From the NCBI GenBank assembly GCA_900239685.1, contig OENT01000050.1, forward strand, positions 208,725 to 272,724: a stretch of 64,000 nucleotides of DNA, given 5' to 3'. Source of the DNA: Rotaria macrura. Its lineage: Eukaryota > Rotifera > Eurotatoria > Philodinida > Philodinidae. The notes under the pieces were generated by a model that ran no database searches, had not been told where the DNA came from, and saw only the letters and a program-made list of their open reading frames with translations. Below, piece after piece: positions 24,985 through 37,574 of the stretch (position 1 is its first letter; every line of letters starts with the position of its first letter). The position numbers and the translations under genes were made by a program.

Positions 24985-27900
24985 ATGTCGTCTCAAAAAG
25001 GTAAGAGGAAAGGCAAGACAATACCGTTAACGGATTTTCTTGCTACTGAACCGAAATTGGTTACTGTTCGAGCAACGCTTTGGTCCGACATAGTTGACAA
25101 TGAAGAAGCAGAAGTGAAACCTATTGGTAAGAATAACCTAAAACATAAGATTGAAAAAGTCATTTTCACGTTTTTTTTTCTAGTTGTTGATATTGGTGGC
25201 TTACCAACAGCTCCTCGCAGTGCCCATGATTTTGACTTTAATAGTGTCCCAAATAATGCTCCCTTTGTTGCACATGTTGCTAATCTATCATTCGAAATTG
25301 ACGATGAAGGTTTACGAAGGATATTTGCTGATTTAAACGTATGATATTGAAAATGATTTTTTTCCTTATTTGTTCCTCTATCTTTTTGTGTGTTTGTTTT
25401 TAGCCAAAATCAGCTCGAGTAATACGTGATGGTATCCGTAGTAAAGGTATTGGCTTAGTTGAATTCGAAACACGTGAAAATTTAATCGAAGGACTAAAAA
25501 GATCCGATAAAGAAATTTATGGACGTAAAATACGTGTTAATGTTTCGGATAAAACCGACTCCTACGGAGATAGCGGGCGTGGAGGATTCGGTCATAACCG
25601 ATCGAATCGAATCGGCGGTGGTGAAGAACGTCCGGAAATCGGTAATAGATGGAAACGAGCTGAACGTAAGTATTTGATCACTATGATGACAAGAAAAGAA
25701 TGATCGACATTTCAAAAATTCTTTTAGCTCGATCTGATGATGTATCAGATGATCGACCCGGTAGTGGATTCAATCGTGATCGACCGAACCGTGGTGAGCA
25801 TGGACGATGTAAGTCATTGTAAAATATGCATATTCGGAAAATTGATGTTAGGAAGATGAAAATCAATTGTGAATGGCTGTGATTTTAGGATTTACTGATA
25901 GATAATTAATCACAATTTTTGACTGTAGACATGTGCTTGACTTGAAATAGAATTATCTCTAGAATTTTCATGTTAAAGTCATTTGTCTCCTGATGGTGTA
26001 TTACAATATTATTCAGAGGCAAACTATCGGGAGTAATATATGCTTATTTTTGGCAATATTTCTCTGCTAAGAAAAATACGATTGAAATAATTGAAAATCG
26101 TAACATGATATGTGATAGAACTTTTCTAGGTTTGATTTAATCTCATTGAGTTTAAGTTATAGTGGAAGGATAAATCCGAGTAGCGCTCAGTGAATGGATA
26201 CGATCAATCATAGATCTAGATAAGAGAACATTGAAAACATTGAGCTAGAAAAGTAATGTTTTCAATTATTTCTAATGGGATCTATCGAACTTCTAGAGAC
26301 GTACAACATACTTTTGAACCAATGCGATTCATGTATCTTTTCGTTGTAAGCCTTTTCAAGCTAGCAGGCTAGTGAGTAGTTCTAGAACCATGAATCAGTC
26401 ATATTTAAATTTATTTTACATTGTCACGTTCTAAAACCGACTGGCATTATTAGATCACACTCCAAATACTCATATTCAGCATATGGATTTCATTAGATTA
26501 ATCATTAGAATACGATTGTTTGATCCTTCAAAGCTTTCTATGTTCAAGTGTATTTATTTTCCTACTTCGGAACGTGAAATACATATCTTGCAATCATTAT
26601 TTTATACTAAATAACAATAGAATTTTCTTTTTCTGCAGCAAATATGTCTGGTGGTACACGAGACAATCAACCGGGTGGTAACTATGGATTTGGTTATCCA
26701 CGTACAAGAGATGATCGACCAGGCGGTGGAAATAATCGTGATTATAATCGCCAAGGACAACATAGTCGTTATCAAGACGATAATAATCGCTCGAATACAG
26801 GAGGTGATAGACCTCGTTATACAGGTCGATACAGTGATACACGGTAAAGCTTGATAAAGTTTAAGATTTTCAATGTAAATGAGGATTTTGATTTTAGTGA
26901 TGCTACACGTGATCAAAATCGTACAAATGGTATTTATTTTTTTACATGCTTCTTTTTAGTTTCGTTAATCGCTTAATTTTAGATGAACCAAAGGATGAAC
27001 AACGAGATCCACCACGTGAACGTCAAAGACTTCAACTACAGCCACGTACGAAACCACTCGAAGAAACTCAAACATTATCTGGCTCATCGTCATCTCTTAA
27101 TAATGCTGGCATATCATCAATATCAAATCCAGATGAATCGGTGTCAACACCAATGGCAAATAAATCAAATCAACAAACACAAGATTCATCATCATACGAA
27201 AATCAGGAACAAGATTCGGGTAATACACATGATACCACAACCGATGAACAATCCACAGTAAAACCTTCACGTGGCGCTGGTGCTTCGATATTTGGTGGAG
27301 CGAAACCGGTGGATACGACAGCTAAAGAACTTGAAATCGAGAAAAAAATCAGAGAACTTCAAATGACTACAAATGACACACCGGCTGATACCGAAGAACG
27401 AGGAGCGTCATCTAGGTAGTTTATAGTTTTCTCTAGTATTCACTATTCAATATTTGCTTTATTATTCTTTCAAAGGCCGTCTCATATTCGTGGTGGTGAA
27501 CGAGATGTCTATCGTGCTAAACGCCCAACACAAAATGATGAAGGTCATTGAAAAAGTTCTTATCGACAAAATGTCAAAACTCATTTTGGTTTTTTTTGTT
27601 GTTTGTCAGGTGGTCGATCTGGTCAGAGTACTGACTATCATCATAAACGAGAATATAGTGGTAAAAACAATGTGTGCACTTTATCAATCGTAGTATATTT
27701 TTATTTCAATTTTAGGTGGTCGACAATATGAAGATGATGGTCGAAAGCGTAATGATGATAATCAACGTCGTGGTGGTTATGATCGAGATCGTTACGGTAG
27801 TGGTCCATCTCGACGTGATCAAGACTCTGGGCGTAAAGGCAAATATAATCACCATAATAATTCAGAACGAGGTATTTAACAAATAGAATTGATCGTCGGT

Positions 27901-28317
27901 TTTCATTTACAATCTACGTTATATTCAGATAATGAACGTGGAAATTACCGACATCCTGATCGTGATCATGACACTAGTGAATTTAATACTTCTGGACGTT
28001 CATCGAATAACAATTTTAATACTGAATCACAATCTAGAAGTCAACCACGGTACGATTGTATAGAAGAGAGCACGTGGTTTTCTTTTATTGATTGTACTTT
28101 GATTTTTTAGAGGTATGACACGACGGACCGTTCAGACTCAAGATGATTCGCATAAAGTAACAAATCATACATACTAGTTGTCTGAACATCACTAGAATTT
28201 GATTGTTTCATATAGCTTCCATTGTCGAATAAATTCTGTATGCTTGACGAAGACGATCTCGACGATGAGAAGAATAATGAAAATGATGATGTTCAAAGTC
28301 CAACTGCTGATGATTAA
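24985..28317 (+). CDS. EIF4B: Eukaryotic translation initiation factor 4B
   Basis: Thirteen exons join cleanly into 617 residues, close to the roughly 610 of vertebrate eIF4B. Exons: 24985-25126, 25184-25338, 25404-25665, 25728-25808, 26639-26843, 26898-26929, 26983-27415, 27476-27543, 27610-27660, 27716-27871, 27929-28049, 28111-28156, 28216-28317. The N terminus has the family start (KGKTIPLTDFLA), LPTAPRSA, and an RRM at about 74-148 (PFVAHVANLSFEID; RNP1-like KGIGLVEFE). A long Arg/Gly/Asp/Asn-rich (DRYG-like) region follows. Residues in exon 7 carry the hallmark GASIFGGAKPVDT. The C terminus is acidic. eIF4B stimulates the eIF4A helicase and 40S recruitment to mRNA. Most introns are about 50-80 nt; one is 830 nt. 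Confidence 0.93.
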
Positions 28318-28382
28318 ATGTTTGGCATTCTAAATTTTCTTGTTCGTTTACTTACTTTCGGTTAATTGAGAGACAATCAGAA

Positions 28383-28388
28383 AATAAA
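28383..28388 (+). terminator. Polyadenylation signal AATAAA of EIF4B
   Basis: AATAAA 66 bases after the EIF4B stop codon, followed by a GA-rich then T-rich stretch, is in the right place for 3'-end formation. Confidence 0.5.
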
Positions 28389-28604
28389 ATCAACATAAAA
28401 ACAGAGAGAAAGAGAGAGAGAGAACATTTATCTTCTAGTTCTCCAAGTTTCGTTTCATTATTTTTCATTTCTTTACTCACATGGGATTTTGGGTGGTTTG
28501 TTGGTTCTCTATGCCTCTCGTATATACGTGGATGATGAATTTTTTTCTTTCATTTGTTTTCTTTTTGTTTGTTTGTTATCTTTATAACCCCTACTATGTC
28601 TTTA

Positions 28605-28622
28605 TCTCTCTCTCTCTCTCTC
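28605..28622. repeat. (TC)n microsatellite
   Basis: About nine uninterrupted TC units. Confidence 0.9.
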
Positions 28623-29268
28623 CTATTTTTTTCTTTCACAAGGAAAATTTGTTGTTGTTGTTGTTTATTGATGATCCATTCATCGTCTTCGTTTTTTTTT
28701 CACTATTATTCAAATAAACAAAATAAAAAAATCATATCGATTTTTGTTACTTTTTTCTGCTTCTAGATTATTATATATTGATTCCTGGTTCGATGTCTTA
28801 ATTTATGTAAGTATATCAAATGAAGATCTTGTAGTGCAACATATATAGTATTTTGAAATTTTTTTTTCTTTTCATTGAAGATCATTTTTGTGGTTACGTG
28901 TGCTTATTTTTGTTTATTTTAAAATTACAACGACACGAGGTTTTTCCGTTATGTTTACATATTTTGTTTCGCTTTTGTTTTCTACGATGTTATTAATAAT
29001 CAATTAGAAAAATACTAGGAAATTTATCTATTCAAATGGTTTATGTATATATATATATATGTTGTTGTTTGAAAGCATATTTATTTCCTTTGTTATTCAT
29101 TTAATAATAAGTCTTCTGTTGTTGTTCTTATATTGATTTGTCTATATATATATATACATATTAATGTATATATGCGTATCTATATAATCCTTAATCTAAT
29201 GATGAGAATCAAGTATATCCATATACGAGGTAAAGTAGATAATTAAAACAAGTCAGAAAAAAGACACT

Positions 29269-29284
29269 GTGTGTGTGTGTGTGT
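29269..29284. repeat. (TG)n microsatellite
   Basis: About eight uninterrupted TG units. Confidence 0.9.
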
Positions 29285-29450
29285 TGCTGCTTGATGAGAG
29301 AAATCTTTGATTTTTTTAATGATCAACTGACGATTTAAAAACTAACTAACAGATTCTTTCAAATTTGCATAAATAATTTCTTTTCTTTTTTTTTATTCGT
29401 CTTCTAGAGTCTCCTCTGTTTTTCCATCAATATCAATTTGATAACGGCTG

Positions 29451-32400
29451 ATGGAAACAAGAAAATCACGTGTACATTCATCATCATCATCTTCACTATC
29501 TCGTTCTCGTTCTCCAATAGCTAATCGCGAAAAACCTAATGTTACAAAATCACCTCGACGAGGACCATCAACACCAAGCAAAGCTTCAATACGAAAAAAT
29601 GATAGCGATGCTGAACAAGATCCAAATGAAAATGAATTTTTACCACCAGACGACGATTCAAAAGCAATAGCTGATGAAATATCATCAATCATTATGTCAG
29701 ATATTGATCAAAGTCATCAAAAAAAGAGATCACGTCATCGACATAGCCATCATCATCATCATCGTAAACATTCGAAATCAAATAAACGTTCATCATCACA
29801 TCACCGACACTCATCTAAACGAAGGTATCTATTTGAGTAAAAATTCAAGTAGTTGCCCATTGGAAATGTTTTAGATAGATCATATGATCATGTGCATACA
29901 AGTTTCTATAAAAGTATTCCCGAAGATAAGTTCTCATTGTCAATATTGACCTACAGGCGAACTATCTGAACTTCAACTAGTTAAATTTGAGACTAGACAA
30001 AGAAGATTCTCGATGAACTCTGAAGCAATTTGTAGTGAAATATACTCATTCGTAGTTGAAGACTAGTTTTATGTAAAGTTTTGATCAATTTTTATTGAAG
30101 CATAAGAAAATAAAACAAACTGAACTTCAATTTACACATGTTTGTCTGTATATACTGAATAATTCGTTGAATAGCAAGAAGTTTCTACATAAATAGAACT
30201 TTGCTTTATCCTTATCGCGAAAATCCACTATCGTCAAAGATTCAATATTTTAACATGAGAACATTCGTTGTCATCGCAGATTTAATGGCAATCTATCAGT
30301 CGCATTCGATCTTCCAATGCATACTAAAGAACGGATCACGAGTTTGTTAAAGAAAATTTAAATTCTATCTTAGAGTTTCATGAGCACAAACGGTTTCATA
30401 TTCGTTCCTGCTTCTATCAACACTTTCCGATGGATTCAGTATAAAACTTAAATGGAGAAAATCTACAGACAACAGATTTCGAACAGCGTTTACTTTTTGA
30501 AAATGATGGCTTCAGATGTGATGTAGCATATTATTATTGGATAGCGTCGAGAGATGATGTTTATTTGCAGAACATTATCGATTGCAATCTAAGTTATATT
30601 TTAACTGAAATTAAAGTACATATCGGTTTTTAAGAGCTTTCATGATATAAACAAAGGTGTGCCAACAGCTATAAAAGCTTTTCTGTCGTAACCTAGCTTG
30701 TACGACTTTTCAAAGATAAAATTGCCACACCACACATGTAATGTGAAATGAAATTTCGAAGTTTTTATTGAAAAATTTCTGCTGTTTGTCTTATTGAGAA
30801 TAATTCCGGCTGTATTAAAGATAGATAAACATTTTTTTGCAAAAAAAGTTTTGTCTATTTGTTTATATTGCAAAATTTTCTTTTGTATTAGAAAAGAGTC
30901 AGTACCAACAACTCGTCGTAATAAGTCGAATGATGAAAATTTAAATAATTCACCAGAAAAAAATACAAGTGAAAGTCAACAATCGCAATCAGAACAAGAA
31001 ATTTCATCATCAGACAATGAGTCAAACGACGAAGAGGGCATCGTTGAAGGTAAGCTACAATTACTGCGAATTTACTAAGCATTGTTACTTTTAACATAGT
31101 TGAATAAACTAATTTTGACTCGTCTATGCGAAGTCGTTTCTTCACAGATTCAGAGATCATGCTTGCGTAATGATATTCATGTAACAGTGTTTTCAAATTA
31201 TGAATTCCTCTTCTCATGAAAAGAAAAACTATTCAATTCTGTTTTTTCGATCTATTAGACGTCAAATGTATGTCTACCAATTCTTTACATATATACTTTT
31301 GCTCAAAACTAGTAAAATATATCCAACGAAGCCAAGAGATTTATTTGTTCTTTAGAAATGACAAAATACTAACTAAGGTTTCGATGAGAAAAAACTCGTT
31401 GATTTATTGAACATTGTTAGTTTCCTTTTCTATCATTACGTCAATGCTTGTTTAGCCGCACTCGTCTCATTTATTGAAGAAAGAATAGTTTCCTATACGT
31501 GTTACTTCGTTTTCATAACTTAATTTTTTTGCGTGTCATTGCAAAAACATCATTTGGATTTACGTTTTTTTTTGATGGAGAAAAAAGAACATATGTAAAA
31601 GTAAAGAAAAACAATTGCATTTAATCGAAACACGGAAAGTTATATCTGATGTTCAATATTCAACACCCTACTTGAAATGAGTGAACCGATCGAGTAGACC
31701 TCGAAAGCCTTTTGTCGTTCACAGATAAAAACAAAATAAATATATTTCAAGAATAAAATCTCTAATGTTTCGTTTCCTTTTTATATCTGACGGAAAACAA
31801 AACTCCTTAAACTATTAGTCTACAATGGTAATTATTTTCTATTCAAGGTGATGATAGCACACCAAATGAACGTCCTAGTCGTCATCATCGTGAAAAACAT
31901 CATTCATCATCCAATAATGAAAAAAATAGTCAAAGTCCACAAACATCCCCGTCTCCTGCACCGAAAAATAATAAGGGCACACAATTAATAGTCAATTATT
32001 TACCAGCGTCATTGCGTGAATCAGATTTTTATCAATTATTTGCACGTATTGCACCAATAAAACTATGTAAATTAATCACCGATCGTTATACAGGTCAATC
32101 ATTTTGTTATGGTTTTATTGAGTATCACGCAAAAGAAGACGCTGTCAAAGCAATTGAAAAATTTAATGGCTACAGAATTGAACATAAAAAATTAAAAGTA
32201 TCCTATGCTCAACCGAAATCAAGCAATAATTATGAATCAGATAATGAGAAACATCAACATTCATCAGGAACACAAAAAAATCCCAATATATATATAACTG
32301 ATTTACCCGATGATTTTGATGAAAAAATGTTAGAACGTCTTTTTTCGAAATATGGTGAAATTGTTCAAACAAAAATTTTACGTGATCCACGTACAAGAAT

Positions 32401-34043
32401 ATCGCGTGGCGTTGCATTTGTTCTTATGACATCAACACGTTATGCCGAACGTGCCGTAAAAGCACTTGATGGTTATGTACCATCAGGGTCACCTACACCA
32501 ATATCTGTTAAATACGCTGATCTAAAAAAGACGACGGCAGCAACTCCAACTGTATCAGCAAATAATGGAAATGTTAGTTCATCATCTCGTTTATCAGGCA
32601 CATCTACAATGGCACCAAGTATTGGATCATACGGATATCCACCTGGACTACCATCGTTGAGTATGATAGATCCATATTATGCAGCAGCTCTTCATCATCA
32701 CAGGGCAGCAATGAACATGTACGTACAAATGAGTTTTCGTTAGTGAAACGTAATCTTAGAAGAGTCTTGATTTGTGTTTAAGTCGCAATTTGAATAGAAT
32801 ATCTCAAAGAATAAGAAAATTTAAAAAAACAACTTTTCGATTATTAATCAGTAACATTTCTCACTTGAAAACAAGTCATAGAAATATTTTCAAAAAACTG
32901 CCATTTTTATTGAAATTTTATCGATATGTTATATTATTTTGAATGACTAAACATATGAGTTATCGCCAAGGTTAAAGCTTATTATTTTGATGAAAAAGAA
33001 TCGTTTGGCTAGAGATAAATAAATGTGACGTTTAACGTCAACCTTTCGATTCATTTGAGTCTCGTCAACATGAAGCTGATGTTATACTTGGTGAAATCAA
33101 TCGAATTCTTACAAGTAGACACGAACCAAGAGACTTATTAATCTTTCACTTACTTTTAGAATTTAAGATGATCTCTTGTTTTTATTACGTCTAAGAAAGA
33201 CATCGTATAGTATATTTTGGCCATATAAAGTTAAAGTGGAATAGATCCACTGTGAGAACAAAAGTATCAGTCGTATTTCGATGAACTCTGTCACAAGTCG
33301 CTGGCAACTAGATTACTGATTATACCTTAGAATAGAATGCATCACATACAAAATCCTATCACCTGTGAAATTGAATGTTGTGTGTCAAGTTTTTATTCAA
33401 CCATTCGTTGACTATCGATTTCAATCATAGTGAATCATAGGGTAGTATCTTCTGAAATCATACAGATTCTTTTTAATGCTTTTTAGGAGAGATATAAGTC
33501 CATCACCACCACCGCCACCACCACCTCTACAATCGTATTATGGTAGTGGATCAAGTCGTTCTTCTCGTCTACGTGGTACATCACCAACTTTGCCTCGTTC
33601 ATATTCATCATCATCATCGTCAAAGCATACTTCGAATATTTTAGCAACAAGTATAAATAATTAACCATTATCACATTTATCAAACAGATATCGATTGTAT
33701 CTTTTTTTGTACTTATGTAGCAAGCAATATTAATACGGCATCAACACTTGCTGCTGCTTATGATCTCATAGCTAAAGGTTGTCAACAAGCTATTGATCCG
33801 AATGGTTTTGTAATATATGCATTCGGTTTGCCACATGATTGTGATGAAAATGATTTAGAAGAATTATTCCGACGTTATGGCGATGTATATCGTGTATATA
33901 TTGTAAGAAATTATACGACAGGTGAATCAAAAGGATATTCATTTGTAACGATGCGTAATTATGAAGACGCTTGTCACGCTGTTGATCGTCTTGATGGCAC
34001 AACATTTCAAGGTCGCACAATTCAAGTACGCTTCAAACAATAA
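29451..34043 (+). CDS. ELAV/Hu-family RNA-binding protein with an SR/His-rich N-terminal extension
   Basis: Five exons (29451-29824, 30892-31049, 31848-32718, 33487-33650, 33721-34043) give 629 residues. RRM1 is at about 222-300 (QLIVNYLPASLRESDF; GQSFCYGFIEY), RRM2 at about 322-405 (NIYITDLPDDFDEKM; ISRGVAFVLM) and RRM3 at about 550-629 (FGLPHDCDENDLEELF; KGYSFVTM). The order and the TQLIVNYLP start of RRM1 are typical of ELAV/Hu, which bind AU-rich mRNA and regulate stability and splicing, often in neurons. The first 220 residues are unusual: SSSSSLSRSRSP, a run of His, then basic and acidic Ser-rich sequence, making the protein nearly twice the usual Hu length. The long RRM2-RRM3 linker has a Pro run (SPSPPPPPPPLQ) and Ser tracts. 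RRM3 ends at the stop, with no tail. It could instead be a divergent CELF/SXL relative, but the RRM1 signature favours ELAV. Confidence 0.85.
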
Positions 34044-34520
34044 ATATGAATTTATCTGTATGAAAAATAGAAATCTTTTTTTTTTGACTTCTGCTTTTTA
34101 TTGGCTGAAAAGAATCTATTCATAGAAAGTCGAAGTTCATTGATGAGGATGTTTTCTTTTTTTTCTTCTTGACACCGTTGATCTTTATTCGTTGTATTAT
34201 TTGTGTGTTTAAAAAATAATCATAAGTTTAGATGAATTAAGCAAATAATATTTCAATATTTTAGATAAGATGATTAGACATCCAATTGTTTTCTTTTATT
34301 TCTTTTGACATAAATATTCAATATATGTTATTCTACGTTTTACCATATAGGTAAATCATTATCATTACTACTCTAACTATTTTTTTTTAATCAAGATCTA
34401 TGTAGCAAGTACTTGCTTGTTTTATTTTGAACTATTAATTACCGGTTACAATAATAGTAGTGCGACGTTATTTACTTTCACTTGATAATTTATAATTCAA
34501 CTAAACGAATAAGATTCACG
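34044..34520. other. Intergenic between the ELAV-like gene and UBE2Z
   Basis: The 477-bp gap is T-rich. It includes the ELAV-like 3' UTR and presumably the UBE2Z promoter. No ORF. Confidence 0.5.
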
Positions 34521-37397
34521 ATGAATAGTACCAACAATATTGCTGCCACAGCTAGTACAATATCTCAATTATTAAATGGATTCGAGCATGAAGATTCGAA
34601 TAATTCAGCTACGGGTGGTCCTACTGAAGATGTTTCAAGTATAATGAGAAATCCTTGGGATCCATTCCATTGTGCGGATTGGGATATGCAACAACCAAGT
34701 GCAACTTGTTTAGCACGAATAAAACGGTAGAAATATATATATACATGGAAAGAATCGATTTAATAAAGAAATGCTTGTCTTTGATTGATTAGTGATATAT
34801 GGAGTGTGTTTAAAGACCCACCACCGGGTATGTTTATTGCCCCAGATCCTGACAATATTACTAAAGTACGTGATTATTATTAATGAAAGTGGAAGAAAAA
34901 TTTTCTTTTTCAAGATACATGCTCTCATCGTCGGCCCTTTCGATACACCGTATGAAGGTAAATATTGATAAGTGTTTCTCTTTATTTTCGTTTAATCGAT
35001 ATTGTTTTCTCTTAGGAGGATTTTTTTATTTTCTTATACGTTGTCCACCTGATTAGTAAGTAATACAATGAAGTACAGCATGTGTTATGATAAAATTTTA
35101 GCGATTCGTTAATGCCTTACTCGTGATTCAATTTTCTAAAAGAATGTTTCACAAAATTTGCTAGAGGATACTCTATAGAAAGCGTGCCCTTATTATCTAA
35201 TTTGTATTTTTTTTAAACTTCATTGCAACTGATTTGAGAAGTAATCTAACCGAAGAATTGTGTTTGACTCGTAACACTGTTTATCATGCAAATTGTAAAT
35301 AGATATAAATATTCGAGAAAACAAATGGTCAGGAAGGCTTGAATTTGCCAATTACTTTTTCTCAGTATCACTACGTCGTGCAAATAGCAACAAACATCAA
35401 CTTTAATTGCTTCAATTGCAATAATCTAAAGGTTGAAAATATTTTAAGGATATTCGCAAATGATTTTTAAGACAACATGATACATATTGTTCCAACGAAT
35501 AAGAAATTTATTAGTTGGAAGATTTCCCTTTTAAAAGCTACCTATTTGAACGTATTCGATGAATTTCTGTTGCCTTTCAGTACGAATATATCCTCATTAA
35601 AAATGAGACAAAACCGAATAAATTTCGCTCACTTTATGAAGCAGAATCTATATGAATGACGCATCTATTAAAATTTTAGAATTTCAGGCTAATCCATTGC
35701 TGGCTTCTACTTGAATTTTAGCGAAATGAATTCATGTTGAATTGTGTTTCGTTAGCGATGATTGCTAATATTTCTGATAATTCAATAGTCTTGCTATGTT
35801 TTAATGTGCGAAGCGAATAATATACTATTTTCAAACTACCAATCGACAGGAAAAGCTTACTATAAAGGCACTACATGTAACGCATGCTTGTAGAAAAATG
35901 AATCATGAGTCCTTTTATAAAACTATTAAGATGTTCAGATATCAAAAACAATTTACTATCAGACCATGGATATTCATAGATATTTTTTTGAATTTGAAGT
36001 CCAATTCGAGCACCACGTTGTCGTTTGATGACTACTGGAAATAACACAGTTCGTTTCAATCCGAATCTCTATCGTAATGGCAAAGTCTGTTTATCCATTC
36101 TTGGGTAAGTCATATTAGTGCACAGAAAGATATAGAACATCGAATGTTGACATGAATATTACTTTTTTTTTCAGAACATGGACTGGCCCATCGTGGTCTC
36201 CAGCACAGTGCATATCATCCCTACTAATTTCTATTCAATCACTAATGTCGGAAAAGCCCTATCATAATGAACCCGGTTTTGAACATGTAAGTTCATAAAT
36301 CGAGAAATACAAAATTTTTACCTAGACTATTTTTCGTGCAAATTAGGAACGTACATCAGGTGATTCAAAAACTTACAATGAAATAATTAAACATGAAACA
36401 TTACGTGTTGCTGTTTGTGAAATGCTTGAACATGAAAATTCGTGTCCGAAACAACTACGGTAAAGTTTTTCATACAGGTCATACAACTGAAATCAATAAT
36501 ACAAGTTTTTTCCTTATTCTTGTGAATCATGAATACTAACATAGGCATTATTGAATTATTAGGATAGAAGTTAACAGATTCTTCATACATTTTTAGTACA
36601 ATATTCGAATTCGATCAATGACTAATCTAATATTAATGACTGTTGACTAAAAAAATATGAGCTTCTTTTCTGTTGAATATTATTAAACAACTTAGAACGT
36701 CTTATGAAACCATGCATCCCAAATTACATTGAATCCGAGGATCTATCCATGAATGTCAACAACAACTTCTATTGTCTTTCATATCTAAATCTTATGATTG
36801 GTATCATATGTACTAGTATTCGATTCATTTATTTTTTTCTAGAGAAGTAATGATCAAACAATTTTTTGATTTCTGCGATTATTATGTTGATGTATGCACT
36901 GAAAATTTAAATAAAGAAGGACAACAAATGATGGTAGAAAAAGAGATGGGTTTTGTTTCTACATATTTATGTGTGTTTTATTTGATTCGCAGGATCCATT
37001 TGGTGATCGTCGCGGTCTATTCGAGTATGGATCAATATTACAACGTTTACGAAAACTAAAATCACAATTCGAATCATTACAAAATATAAACAATAATAAT
37101 AGTAGTAGTTCACGTTCATCGTCATCTTCAATATCAAAACAACAACAGATTGATGCACGCACGCGTGAAATAATGAATGATGCAGCCGCAATCGATCCTA
37201 TTTCAACATCAAATGATCCAACAAATCTAGATGATATATTTGATCCCGACGACGATGATGATGATGATGAACCAGAGTCATCCATGGATGATGATGACGA
37301 TGATAAAAATAATGGAATTGAACAACAGCTAAATGATGTAGAGTCAGCATCAGTTATTCAAAATGTGGAACAGTCAAAAGAAAAGGGTTCAACATGA
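34521..37397 (+). CDS. UBE2Z: Ubiquitin-conjugating enzyme E2 Z
   Basis: Nine exons (34521-34726, 34793-34865, 34915-34957, 35016-35055, 36000-36104, 36175-36286, 36347-36459, 36843-36933, 36993-37397) join in frame to 395 residues. Landmarks: [57 protein letters not shown], and the active site [19 protein letters not shown] with the catalytic Cys at about 151. FNPN replaces the usual HPN motif, as in vertebrate UBE2Z. The extra helical C-terminal part ([22 protein letters not shown]) is also family-typical. The final 80 residues add Asn, Ser and Asp runs (GAT repeat near 37250) beyond vertebrate length. UBE2Z accepts ubiquitin or FAT10 from the E1 UBA6. The 944-nt intron after exon 4 holds no gene. 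Confidence 0.94.
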
Positions 37398-37537
37398 CAA
37401 ACATAGTTTCTTTTCTTTTATGTACATTTATGATTTCTAATTAACTGGCGTTCGTTGAATGGTATCAACATTTCTATTCATCAGCATGAATGATCATTGA
37501 TCATACTTTTAATATTCTTTTCTTCTGCTCTTTTCTC

Positions 37538-37574
<37 letters not shown>

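Larger units (their letters stand above)
28318..29450. other. Intergenic: EIF4B 3' flank and upstream region of the ELAV-like gene
   Basis: T-rich low-complexity sequence with several microsatellites (TC near 28605, TA near 29046 and 29144, TG near 29269). No supportable gene. Confidence 0.5.

Noticed and set aside
26602-26916. Overlapping ORFs on both strands
   Set aside because: Shadows of the DRYG-like exon of EIF4B, whose frame is fixed by splicing and homology.
29393-29692. Minus-strand ORF of 99 residues
   Set aside because: Antisense shadow of the SR-rich first exon of the ELAV-like gene.
36959-37285. Minus-strand Ser-rich ORF of 108 residues
   Set aside because: Antisense shadow of the Asp/Ser repeat tail of UBE2Z.
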